This document shows, one piece after another, positions 53,226-63,500 of a stretch of DNA of 64,000 bases; positions within the stretch are counted from its first letter, which is position 1, and every line of letters starts with the position of its first letter. This stretch comes from Flavobacterium sp. SUN052 (GTDB lineage Bacteria; Bacteroidota; Bacteroidia; Flavobacteriales; Flavobacteriaceae). A program made the translations under genes and the position numbers. Where the stretch lies: positions 58,807 through 122,806 of the forward strand of contig NZ_JAPQNS010000020.1 in assembly GCF_028867935.1 (NCBI RefSeq), written 5' to 3'. The notes beneath the pieces are model-generated. The model ran no database searches. It saw only the letters and a program-made list of their open reading frames with translations, and was not told the DNA's origin.

Positions 53226-54230
53226 ATGAAGCACTATCATTATCTACTGGCTGGCTGGATGCTACTCTCATCTCTGACCGCCTGCAAACACCAGTCCATT
53301 GACCCCTCAGACCCGGATGATGGACAACCCGGAAAAACCCAGCCGCCTGTAACGGACTTCATGGTTACGGCCAGCATGGACAAAGGGCTAAAAATCAGTC
53401 TTACGTGGAATACCCAGTCCGGAAACCCCACGTACCGGATTTTGCGGACTTCAGCCATTGACCTCTATAGTAACCCCAACACGATGACGTATGAGAAAGT
53501 CGGCGAAACTAAAGACCATTCTTTCGACGATTTACAGGTTAGCCCAAGCTCGGTTTATTATTACAAAGTGCAGGCGATTTACAGCGCATCGAAAATTGTA
53601 GAAAGCCCCTACACGATTGGGCAAACGCAGAAGCCCTCCGCTGAAGAGTTGGCCGACATCCGCTATACCCAACTGGCCGAGGCTAGTGGCGGAAAACGCT
53701 ACGATGCTGGTAGCCCCGAAGCTCTTTTAGAGACGATCATCTCGATTATTAAGCAACACGCAGGCGGCAACGGAGCCGATGTTGTTTTACTGGTTGACGA
53801 TACGAGCAGTATGGGCGACGACATTGATGCGGTAAAAACGGGCCTGAATAAACTCATCAGCGCCTTACCGCCTGCAACCCGGCTGGGTGCTGCTACCTAC
53901 AACGACCTCAACGAAGAACCAGCGACCTGGTACAACTGGCGGGACCTGACGAGCGAATATGCTCCAATTCGGGCGTTCATCAATGCGATCAGAACAAGAG
54001 GTGGTGGCGACCGGCCCGAGTCGGTTTACGACGGGATTTATGAAACCATAACGCGGGTCAACTGGGCCGGTTCTAAACGAATTGTTATTGTGGTGGGCGA
54101 CGATGCCCCGCTGGAAGGCAGCAAAACCAGGCACAGCTATGATGAGGTAGTGGCAAAATGCCGTCAACAGGGTGTAGCGGCTAACCTATACCCGATCCTG
54201 ATTAAAGAGGACACCAACATGGGCAATTGA
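53226..54230 (+). CDS. von Willebrand factor A-domain lipoprotein
   Basis: A 334-residue lipoprotein (signal MKHYHYLLAGWMLLSSLTAC; lipidated Cys near 20). A fibronectin type III domain (about 40-135) is followed by a VWA domain (about 180-334). The metal site is VVLLVDDTSSMGDDI, with the D-x-S-x-S serines preserved as D-T-S-S, and VVGDDAPLEG late in the fold. It probably binds a protein or matrix partner at the cell surface. A stem of CGACTCTA/TAGAGTCG (54242-54282) lies after the stop. Confidence 0.85.
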   Translation: MKHYHYLLAGWMLLSSLTACKHQSIDPSDPDDGQPGKTQPPVTDFMVTASMDKGLKISLTWNTQSGNPTYRILRTSAIDLYSNPNTMTYEKVGETKDHSFDDLQVSPSSVYYYKVQAIYSASKIVESPYTIGQTQKPSAEELADIRYTQLAEASGGKRYDAGSPEALLETIISIIKQHAGGNGADVVLLVDDTSSMGDDIDAVKTGLNKLISALPPATRLGAATYNDLNEEPATWYNWRDLTSEYAPIRAFINAIRTRGGGDRPESVYDGIYETITRVNWAGSKRIVIVVGDDAPLEGSKTRHSYDEVVAKCRQQGVAANLYPILIKEDTNMGN

Positions 54231-54299
54231 AATTGACAGATCGACTCTACCTTATTTCGACTAAATCATTAATTTAGAGTCGCAATTGGTAAACAATAC

Positions 54300-55412
54300 A
54301 TGACTATACCACGCGTATTCAGCCCCTTATCCAGGCTCGTTGAACGGTCTCGGCCAGCGTTTTTTTCGCAGCAGGAGTGGTGGTTTCATCTATGTTTAGC
54401 AGTCATTTCATTGCCAATAGGCAACTATCTTTTCTTTGGCCCGACGTATCTGACTAATCTTAATTTCTTCATAGTCAGCAGCTTTTGCGGCTTGCTTTTA
54501 TACACCAGCTCAATTATCATTTTAACACTGGTTGTCCGTCGAATTATCGCCTACTACCCAACCTCCAGGCAGACAATTCAGCGAACAATCGCCATGACCC
54601 TTGGCTTGAGTATAATAGCAATGATACTTGAAGTGGTAGAGCTTCTCATTTTTAGCTATATCCCTTTGTTTCACCTGTCTTTCGCTTGGCAAAACATCTG
54701 GCCGATGTGGGTAATTATCGTTGTGTTCGTTTCTATTTTCAGTATTGTTCTCAACTTACTGTATGCGTATAAACACTGGAAGGCTGAACAACTGGAGGTT
54801 GAGTCACTAAAACACCAAACACTTCAACAGCAGTTTGATACCCTGAAACAGCAGGTGAATCCTCATTTTCTGTTCAATAGCCTTAGTTCTATCTCGGCGC
54901 TCGTAGGCGAAGATCCGGTTCAGGCAGAGCGTTTTGTAGACAACCTCTCCAAAGTGTATCGCTACATGCTACAGGCCAATAACCGAACGTATGTCCCGTT
55001 GACCGACGAACTGAATTTCATTCGTACCTATGCCACCCTACTAAACGTGCGGTATGGCGATAGCATTTCTATCCACATACCGCCGACAACTGCCAATTTA
55101 CCCGGTTTTCTGCTCCCGTTGAGCTTACAAGTACTGCTTGATAATACCCTAAAACACAACCGGATGTCGCCCAGCCAGCCGTTAGTTATTCAGATTTCTC
55201 TCAATGATGAATCAGCCATACAGGTTAGAAATTCGCTCCAGCGCAAGACACGTCTGCTCAGCACCGACCACCAGAGTTTAACAAACTTGATCGTTCGGTA
55301 TCGTTCGCTGACCGACACCCCTATCAGCGTTATCGAAAGCGAAGCAGAGTTCTGTGTAACAGTGCCCCTGCTCACAGTGGTTAACCCGTCCATAACTGAA
55401 CGAGACGCCTAG
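54300..55412 (+). CDS. Membrane LytS-type histidine kinase, orphan
   Basis: A 370-residue kinase with four membrane helices (about 27-48, 57-82, 97-122, 133-155), a short coiled coil and a His_kinase domain with KQQVNPHFLFNSLSSISALV and LQVLLDNTLKHN. No regulator gene is adjacent, so it may use one of the LytTR regulators elsewhere. The C-terminus is shorter than usual and lacks a clear last glycine box, as seen in many members of this subgroup. Confidence 0.88.
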   Translation: MTIPRVFSPLSRLVERSRPAFFSQQEWWFHLCLAVISLPIGNYLFFGPTYLTNLNFFIVSSFCGLLLYTSSIIILTLVVRRIIAYYPTSRQTIQRTIAMTLGLSIIAMILEVVELLIFSYIPLFHLSFAWQNIWPMWVIIVVFVSIFSIVLNLLYAYKHWKAEQLEVESLKHQTLQQQFDTLKQQVNPHFLFNSLSSISALVGEDPVQAERFVDNLSKVYRYMLQANNRTYVPLTDELNFIRTYATLLNVRYGDSISIHIPPTTANLPGFLLPLSLQVLLDNTLKHNRMSPSQPLVIQISLNDESAIQVRNSLQRKTRLLSTDHQSLTNLIVRYRSLTDTPISVIESEAEFCVTVPLLTVVNPSITERDA

Positions 55413-55522
55413 CTGCTTCCTTCTCTGCCACAGCAACCTGCCTATAACCGACAATGTTTCGTAACTATAGGGCGTGAACAATAGGTATGGAATCAGGTTG
55501 ATTCATGTAAAACGTACTGATT

Positions 55523-56455
55523 ATGACCATGAACTATGTCCGGCGCGGCAACGGCAGGCCCCTACTTCTCATTCACGGCATTGGCAGCAGCCATCGCTCG
55601 TGGGATTTGATTATCGACAAACTGGCTGCCCATCGCGATGTGATTGCCGTCGACTTGCCTGGTTTTGGAGCCACGCCCCCGCTGGAAGGCGAAACCTCCA
55701 TAAGCACCCTGGCCGATGCCGTCACCGATTTCCTGGACGATCAGGACTTGCGGGGTATCGACGCTGTGGGCAGTTCAATGGGCGCCCGGCTGGTACTCGA
55801 ACTGGCCCGTCGGGGTGGTGTGCTGGGTGCCGTTGTATCCCTCGATCCGGGCGGTTTCTGGACCGGATGGGAAGTTCCGTTCTTTTACCACTCCGTGCAA
55901 TTATCTGCCCAACTGGTCGATGCCCTGCAACCTGTTTTGCCCGCGCTGACGGGAAATCCAATCAGCCGGTCGTTGTTGTTTGTGCAATTTTCGGCGCATC
56001 CCTGGACTATCCCGGCTCCGATTGCCTTGCAGGAATTGCGGACCTTCACCCCTACCCCCGTTTTCAGCGAACTTCTTGATAACCTGGCGCATGGCGAGCC
56101 ACAGCAAGGCGCCCGAGCCGGATCGATTCAGCAACCGCTGGTTATTGGCTGGGGTCGGCATGACCGGGTGTGTTTGCCCAGTCAGTCGGAGCGGGCGCTG
56201 AACTTATTCCCCGATGCAGATTTGCATTGGTTCGAGCATTCGGGCCATTTTCCGCAGTTAGATGCGCCTGAAGAAACAACCCAACTCATTCTGGACGTGA
56301 CCAATGGAACGTATCAGCACCAATCGGATGAAGTACCGGAAGAGACTCTTGTTCTGAGAACGGAGCAACTTGGTTCCACCCTGATTGGCGCAGGTACAGC
56401 CGTTTTGGTGGCTGTTAGCTTGTTCGTGATTGTTCGGGCATTCAGCTGGCGATGA
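55523..56455 (+). CDS. Alpha/beta hydrolase with C-terminal membrane helix
   Basis: A 310-residue hydrolase. The oxyanion region is LLIHGIGSSHRSWD, the nucleophile Ser lies in GSSMGARL (about residue 90), and the catalytic His in HSGHFPQLD (about 236). A cap region lies at 110-180. The last 25 residues form a membrane helix (IGAGTAVLVAVSLFVIVRAF), so the enzyme is probably tail-anchored. The substrate is not known. The gene ends 4 bases from the convergent gene. Confidence 0.85.
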   Translation: MTMNYVRRGNGRPLLLIHGIGSSHRSWDLIIDKLAAHRDVIAVDLPGFGATPPLEGETSISTLADAVTDFLDDQDLRGIDAVGSSMGARLVLELARRGGVLGAVVSLDPGGFWTGWEVPFFYHSVQLSAQLVDALQPVLPALTGNPISRSLLFVQFSAHPWTIPAPIALQELRTFTPTPVFSELLDNLAHGEPQQGARAGSIQQPLVIGWGRHDRVCLPSQSERALNLFPDADLHWFEHSGHFPQLDAPEETTQLILDVTNGTYQHQSDEVPEETLVLRTEQLGSTLIGAGTAVLVAVSLFVIVRAFSWR

Positions 56456-56459
56456 GATG

Positions 56460-58055
56460 TCATCTTAATAGCATTAGGCGCCCTTCGTATTGAACGAAGG
56501 GCGTTTTTATGGTATACAGATATACACCCGGTTCCGCTTCGGCTCCGTTTATTTCGCCAGTCCAGGCTTGGTCGTAATTTTCCGACTGAAAGACCAATAA
56601 ACCCCACCTATTGTAAATACGAACTGTACTGGGCGAGTGATGTTGGGTGTTCTGAATCACCCAGGTATCATTCTGCCCGTCGTGGTTGGGGGTGAAGGTG
56701 TTGGGAATGTACAGGGGCGGAATAATGCGCACTGTCACCGTATCACTGGCCGGGCATCCACTCCAGCTCCAGGCGGTGAGAGTATAAGTAGTCGTTTCGG
56801 CAGGCGTTGCAATTGGGTTCGCAATCGTTGTTGAACTTAGGCCGTCGTCCGGCGACCAGCTAAACGAGCCTGCATTACTCACTATTGGCTGCAACCGGAT
56901 AGGGGTTCCACCCAGAACCTGCCCTACTGTTGGAATCTGAACGGTGACGCGCTCGTTCTGGGTCTGCCCCAAAATGGTCTGCGCTTTTGACACAGCCTCA
57001 CACCCGTTCAAGGTGACCCGAACGGCATAACTTCCACTGCCCGTAACGGTTAATGAAGTTCCCGACGCCCCCAGAACCTCAGCTGGTTCTCTAATCCATT
57101 GGTAGGTGGCCCCCGGCACCGGGTCAGCATTCACCACAACCGGCAAAATGGCACACGGAAGACCCGAATAATGCAATGTGGCCAATGGAGCTGGTTTTAC
57201 CGTAATCGACTGTGTAGTGGCCACAAATTGCCCGGCGCAGGTGGTTGGGCCTTTAATAAACAGCTTTACCCTCAGCCGAACAGTGGCGGCCGACGAACGA
57301 GTGGGAGCCAGATAAATAAAATCGGGCGAAGGCGTAACGGGGCCAATTGGCTGATCATCAGCAAACCATTGGTACGTATAACTGGTAACAGCCGATGCTG
57401 GTGCTGAAGGAACGGCTTTGAGCCGGAGCATTTCGCCCCCACAAACCGACGATGCCGACCGGCTTATACTGAGCGTAGGCGGGGCCTCAGCATTGGTTTT
57501 ATACACATTTCCCTGCGCGCCCAGAATAGACAAGCTGTTGCCCACATTTAAACCCAGCGAATTAGGCGTTCGAAACTCGTCCGTGGCATTGTCTAATAGC
57601 TGAGCGCTGCCAGTGCAGTTTCCGGTTCGTTTAAACTCAAACAACTGGTACTCCTGTCCGGCAACAATGTCGAACTGGACAACGGGGGTGTTATTATTGG
57701 TAAAGTTAAAAAACAGGTAGTCCCGGTCGGGGTTTTCGCGGGGTGCATCAACCCGGCCCGTAACTACCCAGCGCATGCCCGGAATCGGTGACGTTACAGC
57801 GTTAGGAACAAACTGGTTAGGACCGGTGCCGTGCGGTACCGAAACGGTTATTTGCGCAGTACTGATTTTGGCCCGGTTACCCGTATACGATACTGCCGAT
57901 ACCATATACACCCGGTACGTCACCTGATCGGAATCCAATACGATTCGTAGCGTTATTTGGCCAATTGACGAATGGGCTATAAAAAGACTCAGGAACAAAC
58001 CAAGCAGTCTGTTCCTGAATCTTTTATGGGATAAGATTTGGCAAACGCTACCCAT
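56460..58055 (-). CDS. Secreted protein with shared N-terminal domain, Ig-like domains and T9SS type B (CHU_C) end
   Basis: A 531-residue surface protein. After the leader come a domain of about 180 residues shared with the next two proteins (VTYRVYMVSAVSYTGNRAKI; RVDAPRENPDRDYLFF; AQLLDNATDEFRTPNSLGL), then Ig/PKD-like domains with paired cysteines, and a gliding-motility-associated C-terminal domain (YIPNTFTPNHDGQNDTWVI; VYLYTIKT). It is exported by T9SS type B. It starts 10 bases after the DUF11 gene's stop. Confidence 0.88.
   Translation of the reverse strand: MGSVCQILSHKRFRNRLLGLFLSLFIAHSSIGQITLRIVLDSDQVTYRVYMVSAVSYTGNRAKISTAQITVSVPHGTGPNQFVPNAVTSPIPGMRWVVTGRVDAPRENPDRDYLFFNFTNNNTPVVQFDIVAGQEYQLFEFKRTGNCTGSAQLLDNATDEFRTPNSLGLNVGNSLSILGAQGNVYKTNAEAPPTLSISRSASSVCGGEMLRLKAVPSAPASAVTSYTYQWFADDQPIGPVTPSPDFIYLAPTRSSAATVRLRVKLFIKGPTTCAGQFVATTQSITVKPAPLATLHYSGLPCAILPVVVNADPVPGATYQWIREPAEVLGASGTSLTVTGSGSYAVRVTLNGCEAVSKAQTILGQTQNERVTVQIPTVGQVLGGTPIRLQPIVSNAGSFSWSPDDGLSSTTIANPIATPAETTTYTLTAWSWSGCPASDTVTVRIIPPLYIPNTFTPNHDGQNDTWVIQNTQHHSPSTVRIYNRWGLLVFQSENYDQAWTGEINGAEAEPGVYLYTIKTPFVQYEGRLMLLR
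56479..56503 (+). terminator. Terminator of the hydrolase gene, inside the convergent coding end
   Basis: CGCCCTTCGT, loop ATTGA, ACGAAGGGCG, then TTTTT: a strong plus-strand terminator that lies within the last codons of the CHU_C-domain gene (encoding FVQYEGRL). Confidence 0.85.
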
Positions 58056-58065
58056 TACTCCTTAC

Positions 58066-59334
58066 TCAACCCCGTTTAATACGCGTGATTGTAATAGGCA
58101 CACATACATTCGTAGGGCAACAAGTACCGTCAATCACAATAATGGGGCAACAGCCTCCAATTGGACAGGTCGAGTTGGTTTCAACTGTATATGTACCTGC
58201 CCCAGTGATATTGAGTGTATTGGTTGTAGCTCCCTGAATTATCTGCCCATTAAGTCGCCACTGGATGTTGGTGTAAGTGCCAGGAATGCTGGCGGTAAAG
58301 CTCTGCCCCGCACACAACTCAATAGGAACGGCAAAACAGCCACTGGCTATGTCGTCTTCACCGTCCAGATGGTTGTTTGGCGTTGAGTTCGGATCGGGCT
58401 GCCCCGACGCTATGATCTCGTTAATAACACTGCCAATTCCGCCCACCGTGGCCGAGAACGTAACCGACAGGGTAGCGCTTTGCCCCACTGACAGGTTACC
58501 AATATTCCACTGGCCGTTGGTCACGGTGAAACTTCCGATTGAAGCAGATGAAGAGGTAACCGGATAATCAGTTGGCAATGTTACCTGACTCACTACGCCG
58601 GTGGCGGCATCAGGCCCACTGTTGGTCACTACGATTAGTGCGGTAGTAGTTCCACCCAAACTTGGTGATCCGTTGGTTACCTGAACCGTAGTCGACAAAT
58701 TAGCGGATAAACTTGCTGGTGTACAATCAACGGCCGTTAAGTAGTTACTGAAATAAGTATTGGCTGCTCCGTATGCCCGTATTGTCATCTGGTTGCCAGG
58801 GTTGGTACCAGCCGAGTTAGGGGTGCGGAACGGGTCGGTTGCATTCTCGAACAGACTTACAACACCATTACAAGGACTACTCCGTTGGAACGAGAACAGT
58901 TCTAACTCAGTATTGGCCGGAATATCAAATGTAACAGGACTAGTTGAGGACGAAAATCCGAATGAAATATAATCATACGGCAAGACTACTGCTGGGTTAC
59001 CAACAGAGGATGTGCTCATGGGAGCATCGACCCGCCCTGAACCAGATGTCCAAATCATCTGGGTTCCACTAACATCACGACCCTGCACATTAGTAAATAA
59101 GAATCGATTTGCACCAGTTGCGTGAGGCACCCGAATCGTGACCTGCGCCGTAGCAATACGGGCGTTAGTCCCCGTCAGTGAGGCCGTGGAGGTCATGTAC
59201 ACCCGATACGTGAGTTTGTCAGCATCCAATTTTATGCCGTACTTAACAACCTGACTGGCTGTCTGAGCATGTGTAGTTTCCAAGCTGGCCAAACATAATA
59301 GAATCATGCTGGCACACAGTAGAATCTGTTTCAT
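58066..59334 (-). CDS. Secreted protein with shared N-terminal domain and DUF11 domain
   Basis: A 422-residue protein. The ATG at 59334 begins the signal peptide (MKQILLCASMILLCLASLE...HAQ); a longer frame to 59433 adds no leader. Residues about 30-210 are the shared domain (LTYRVYMTSTASLTGTNARI; SLFENATDPFRTPNSAGTN). A DUF11 domain follows (about 225-330, VTNSGPDAATGVVSQVTLP), then an Ig-like part with many cysteines (CPIGGCCPIIVIDGTCC). No T9SS domain is obvious at the end (TRIKRG). It is part of a four-gene minus-strand cluster. Confidence 0.82.
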   Translation of the reverse strand: MKQILLCASMILLCLASLETTHAQTASQVVKYGIKLDADKLTYRVYMTSTASLTGTNARIATAQVTIRVPHATGANRFLFTNVQGRDVSGTQMIWTSGSGRVDAPMSTSSVGNPAVVLPYDYISFGFSSSTSPVTFDIPANTELELFSFQRSSPCNGVVSLFENATDPFRTPNSAGTNPGNQMTIRAYGAANTYFSNYLTAVDCTPASLSANLSTTVQVTNGSPSLGGTTTALIVVTNSGPDAATGVVSQVTLPTDYPVTSSSASIGSFTVTNGQWNIGNLSVGQSATLSVTFSATVGGIGSVINEIIASGQPDPNSTPNNHLDGEDDIASGCFAVPIELCAGQSFTASIPGTYTNIQWRLNGQIIQGATTNTLNITGAGTYTVETNSTCPIGGCCPIIVIDGTCCPTNVCVPITITRIKRG

Positions 59335-59582
59335 AACAATAAATTTTCGGTGCAAGGCTGTTAAGTTTTTGGTCAGTAGGCTCATCAATAATGCCGCCGA
59401 GCCAGCGTGTTGGTTTCTGTTTTGCGATTGCAACTACCAGACGAGTCTTGTTGTAAACTAGCCTGCTGGCAGTTGTTATTAGCCAATTTTTTTTCTGTGT
59501 TCAGACTTAAAATACTTAGTAAGAAACAGCAAAGTATAATGACAAAATATGACGCAAAATCAATGCCAACATATTTTCGTAC

Positions 59583-60407
59583 CTATCTCACAATGAGTAA
59601 TTTTAATGATTCTCCCAGCCGCTCGCCCTCTTTTTCAATATGCACCAGATAAACACCTGTACTCAACTCGGCTACATTCAAATCGGCCTTATTACTGCCC
59701 TGACGCATAAATTCAGTTTGCTTTAACACTTCCCGTCCGTTGCCCGATTCACTCACGGCCAATTTTACCTCGCCCTCGTAGCCATTGAGGTAATTATCCC
59801 AAACAAGGGTAACGCGACTGGTAGCTGGATTCGGAAACAACTGTCTCAAAATCACTTTATTACCCATCGGCGAAGTATCGCCAAGGTTGCCTGTGTAGGC
59901 ATTAATCTGGCCAAAACCCAGCACGCTGATCTGGTTTCGTACATTGAATCGGTTTTGCCGGGCTTTTATCAGCGGCTCCGAAGCATTATCGAGGAGTTGA
60001 ACCGATGATACGGGCGTGCCACTGTTACGAAAGGTAAAAAGTGGCACTTCGCGACCCGCTTCGTAAGGAATCGACTTAGTCGCTATACTTCTCATTGCCA
60101 GAGATATATAGTCATAATCACGGGCTCCGTCGGGGCTTTTCAGAACAGAGCCATTATCCCACTCCAACTCCGGTTGTAATGATGTAATATCGGCTAACAC
60201 GAATCCTTCACTGCTTTTCACTTTCAGGCTCACCTGCATGGTACCCGTAACGGCCAGGCGACTTGTCAGTGATTTCTCGGGTACCATACTCACTGTGTAC
60301 AGTGCCGGACCAGATCGGGTGAGTTTGAATTTAACCTGTGCCTTAACACCGGACGACATACAGGCCAGTGCCAGAATAGCGAACAATATTTTACGAATCA
60401 TTTCCAT
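59583..60407 (-). CDS. Secreted protein with shared N-terminal domain and T9SS type A end
   Basis: A 274-residue protein from the ATG at 60407. A signal peptide (to SSGVKAQ) precedes the shared domain (about 25-180, LYTVSMVPEKSLTSRLAV; DYDYISLAMRS; VQLLDNASEPL). The C-terminal 75 residues are a type A sorting domain (RQLFPNPATSRVTLVW; LSTGVYLVHIE). It is the simplest member of the local family: domain plus sorting signal. Confidence 0.85.
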   Translation of the reverse strand: MEMIRKILFAILALACMSSGVKAQVKFKLTRSGPALYTVSMVPEKSLTSRLAVTGTMQVSLKVKSSEGFVLADITSLQPELEWDNGSVLKSPDGARDYDYISLAMRSIATKSIPYEAGREVPLFTFRNSGTPVSSVQLLDNASEPLIKARQNRFNVRNQISVLGFGQINAYTGNLGDTSPMGNKVILRQLFPNPATSRVTLVWDNYLNGYEGEVKLAVSESGNGREVLKQTEFMRQGSNKADLNVAELSTGVYLVHIEKEGERLGESLKLLIVR

Positions 60408-60555
60408 AATCAATTGGTATGTGAAGGCGACCCTTCGATCGGTCTAAATTTTAATGGGAATGCCATGCCAAAGTTTCGTTACTCGGAAATTATTACCCCC
60501 AACCTGATTCACAAGCTCATGCCAGTGACCGTTGGTCGGGGGTAAGTTTGCTACG

Positions 60556-63500
60556 CTATGGCTGCTGTTGCCAGATGATGTAGTTGATGAACTGGCCAAT
60601 GTCATTGCCTGGGTGAAGCATAATCTCGAAGAAGATAATATCTACCTCGTTGTCTTCTCCCTGGAAAATCACCTGGCCATTCATGTCAACGTCCGAGTTC
60701 AGGTACACATCCGACCGTATGTAGTTGGTCAAACCTGCCGTATTGGGCCCGTAGTCGACCACATCAAAGAAGATGGGGTCAACATCGTTGTCAGGGCCCT
60801 GCAAAATCACCGACTCATTCCCGTTGGTGTTGCCAGCCCAGAGTGCCAATAAGCCACGCTCAAGCGCCAATGGAGCCGTTTGCGTTCTTGAATCGCCCGA
60901 TGGCAGCTTGTAAATCGGTGTCGATGCGCTGGTGAAGTCAACCACAGCCACACTACCGGTCAGCGAGATCGGGTTAGCCGTCATGGCACCCAGGTGGTTG
61001 CGGTGATGCACCGACACCTGGTACGATGTAGCTCCCAGCGCACTCTGGCTAAAGGCGATTGTGGATACGCCGTCGGTCTGCACCACATCACCATCGGCCT
61101 GCACCAGTCCCGGCATGGTAGCCAGCACTGCATACGGAGCCGTTGTCGAGCGTAATTCAACCATTACCCAGTCGATGATGGCATTAGCTCCCGTTACGGA
61201 GAACACTGCCGACGGATTGGCAATGCTCAGGCTGCTGCCTGCGCCAACGTGCACATAACCCATGGCTGTGTAGGGCTCTGTTGTTGGGATAAGCCCTTTG
61301 CGACGCAGGTCATCCCGCATGATTGAAGTCGTAATTGATCCTGGCCGGGTCAGGGCTCCCTGTAAGAATACCCGGACCGGAATGCTCACTACGCCTGGAC
61401 GCAGTGGTCGCTGCACGTTGATACTCACCGTGGCCACATCACACTTACCGGCACTGTTACACACCGAATAGGTGAAGCTGGCTGGACCAACATAACCTGG
61501 CGCTGGCGTGTAGGTGTACGAACCTGTTGGGGTCATGACTACCGTTCCAGAATTTGGCTGCCCTGTGTTGAAAGTCAGCGGCAAGCCAGCTGGATCGCTG
61601 TCGTTGGCACCAACCGTCCCCGATTTAGGCGTATCGATTTGCGTCAGTAAGGCATCATCGACCGCTACAGGAGCGAGCGTAGTACCTGCTGGTGGCGTTG
61701 GCTGAACGTCTACGGTCACCAGCGCAGTAGCACACAAGGCAGGCGTTGCCTTATCACAAACCTGATATGGGAAGCTAATTACCCCCGTAAAATTGGCCGG
61801 TGGCGTGTACGTGATCGAGCCATTGGCATTCGCTATAGCCGTGCCCACAACGGGTTGAGTAACAATAGTTGGATTGTTAAGCTGTCCGTTAGCACTGGTC
61901 GGACTATCTGGATCAGCATCGTTGGCCAGCGCTACAATTGTCACCGGAACACCCATTGTTGTTTGGGTATTATCGTTGTTGGCAATCGGCGCATTGTTGT
62001 CTACTGCCGATGGCACTGGGTTGACGTTGACACTAACACAGACGCTACTGCTTTGCCCAGCGGTATTGCTCGCGGAGTAGCAGAAAGTCGCAACACCCGT
62101 GAAACCCGTTGGTGGAGTGTATGTGTAGCTGCCCGTTGGCGAGATTACCACTGTACCCGTACCCACGCTTGGTGGCGTCAACAAACTTACTGTCAACGGT
62201 AAACCCTGCGGATCACTGTCGTTGGTGAGTACGTTGCCGGTCACCGGCGTATTTAGGTTGGTATTAGCGATATCAGGCGTTAACACGGGTGGCTTAATAG
62301 CCTCCGGTTGCACCGTCAGGTACGCTGTCGCCGTTGTACACAGGGCTGGGCTGGCGTTGTCGCACACCTGGTAGGTGAACTGGTCAGAGCCTACAAACGT
62401 CGGTGATGGCGTCCAGGTATAGCTGCCCGTTGGGGAGAACACCACCGTACCGTTAGCCGGGTTAGTTAACTTGGCAAACGTCAGCGTCTGACCCACGTTT
62501 GGATCACTATCGTTAGCCGCTACCGTACTTGTCGCACTAACTCCCTTCTGAGTCAACAGCGCATCGTCAATAGCCACAGGGGGCAAATTAGTTTGCGAAG
62601 TTGGCGGAGTTGGATCAATGGTGAAGGTCACCAACGCCGTCGCACAGGCCGGTGGCGTGCCATCATCACAAACCGAGTAGGTCAGTTGGTCGGTTCCAGT
62701 GTAACCCGCCGTTGGCGTATAGCTCACGGTGCCGTTCGGATTCACCACCGCGGTGCCGTGGGTCGGTTGCGTCACGATCACTGGGTTCGAAAGCGGCTGG
62801 CCTTCGGGATCCACATCGTTCGCCAGCACCGCTACTACCACCGGAACACCAGCGGTGGTCTTGGTCGCATCCAGGTTGGCAATCGGCGCATCGTTGGTCG
62901 CACTCGTTGGCGGTACTGGAACTAGCGTCAAGGTAGTCGTGCTGCACGCGGGTGGCGTGCCACTATCACAGACCTGAACTGGTACCGTTACCGGAGCCGT
63001 CGTGCCTACCGGTGCGGTATAGGTGTATGAGCCGTTCGGACTCATTGTCAAGTCCGTTGGCGGTGTACCGATCACGCTCGCCGTCAGCGGTGTACCTTCG
63101 GGGTCTTTGTCGTTAGTCAGTACGTTGCCCGTGGCTGGAACACCCACGATCACATCATTAAAATCAGGTGTCACGGCTGGGGCCTGATTCGGAGTTACCG
63201 GCACGGTCAGATAAGCCGTGGCTGTCGAGCACAGCGCTGGTGATGCATTATCACACACCTGGTAGGTGAACTGATCAGAGCCTACGAACGTCGGTGATGG
63301 CGTGTAGGTATAGCTGCCCGTGGGCGAGAACACCACCGTACCATTGGCTGGGTTGGTCAACTTAGCAAACGTCAGCGTCTGACCCACGTTTGGATCACTA
63401 TCGTTAGCCGCTACCGTACTTGTCGCACTAACTCCCTTCTGAGTCAACAGCGCATCGTCAATAGCCACAGGTGGCAAATTGGTTTGCGACGTTGGCGGGG

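Noticed and set aside
55474..56079. A 201-codon frame overlapping the alpha/beta hydrolase
   Set aside because: It is rich in Arg, Cys and Gly without any family motif, and the hydrolase in another frame has all catalytic motifs.
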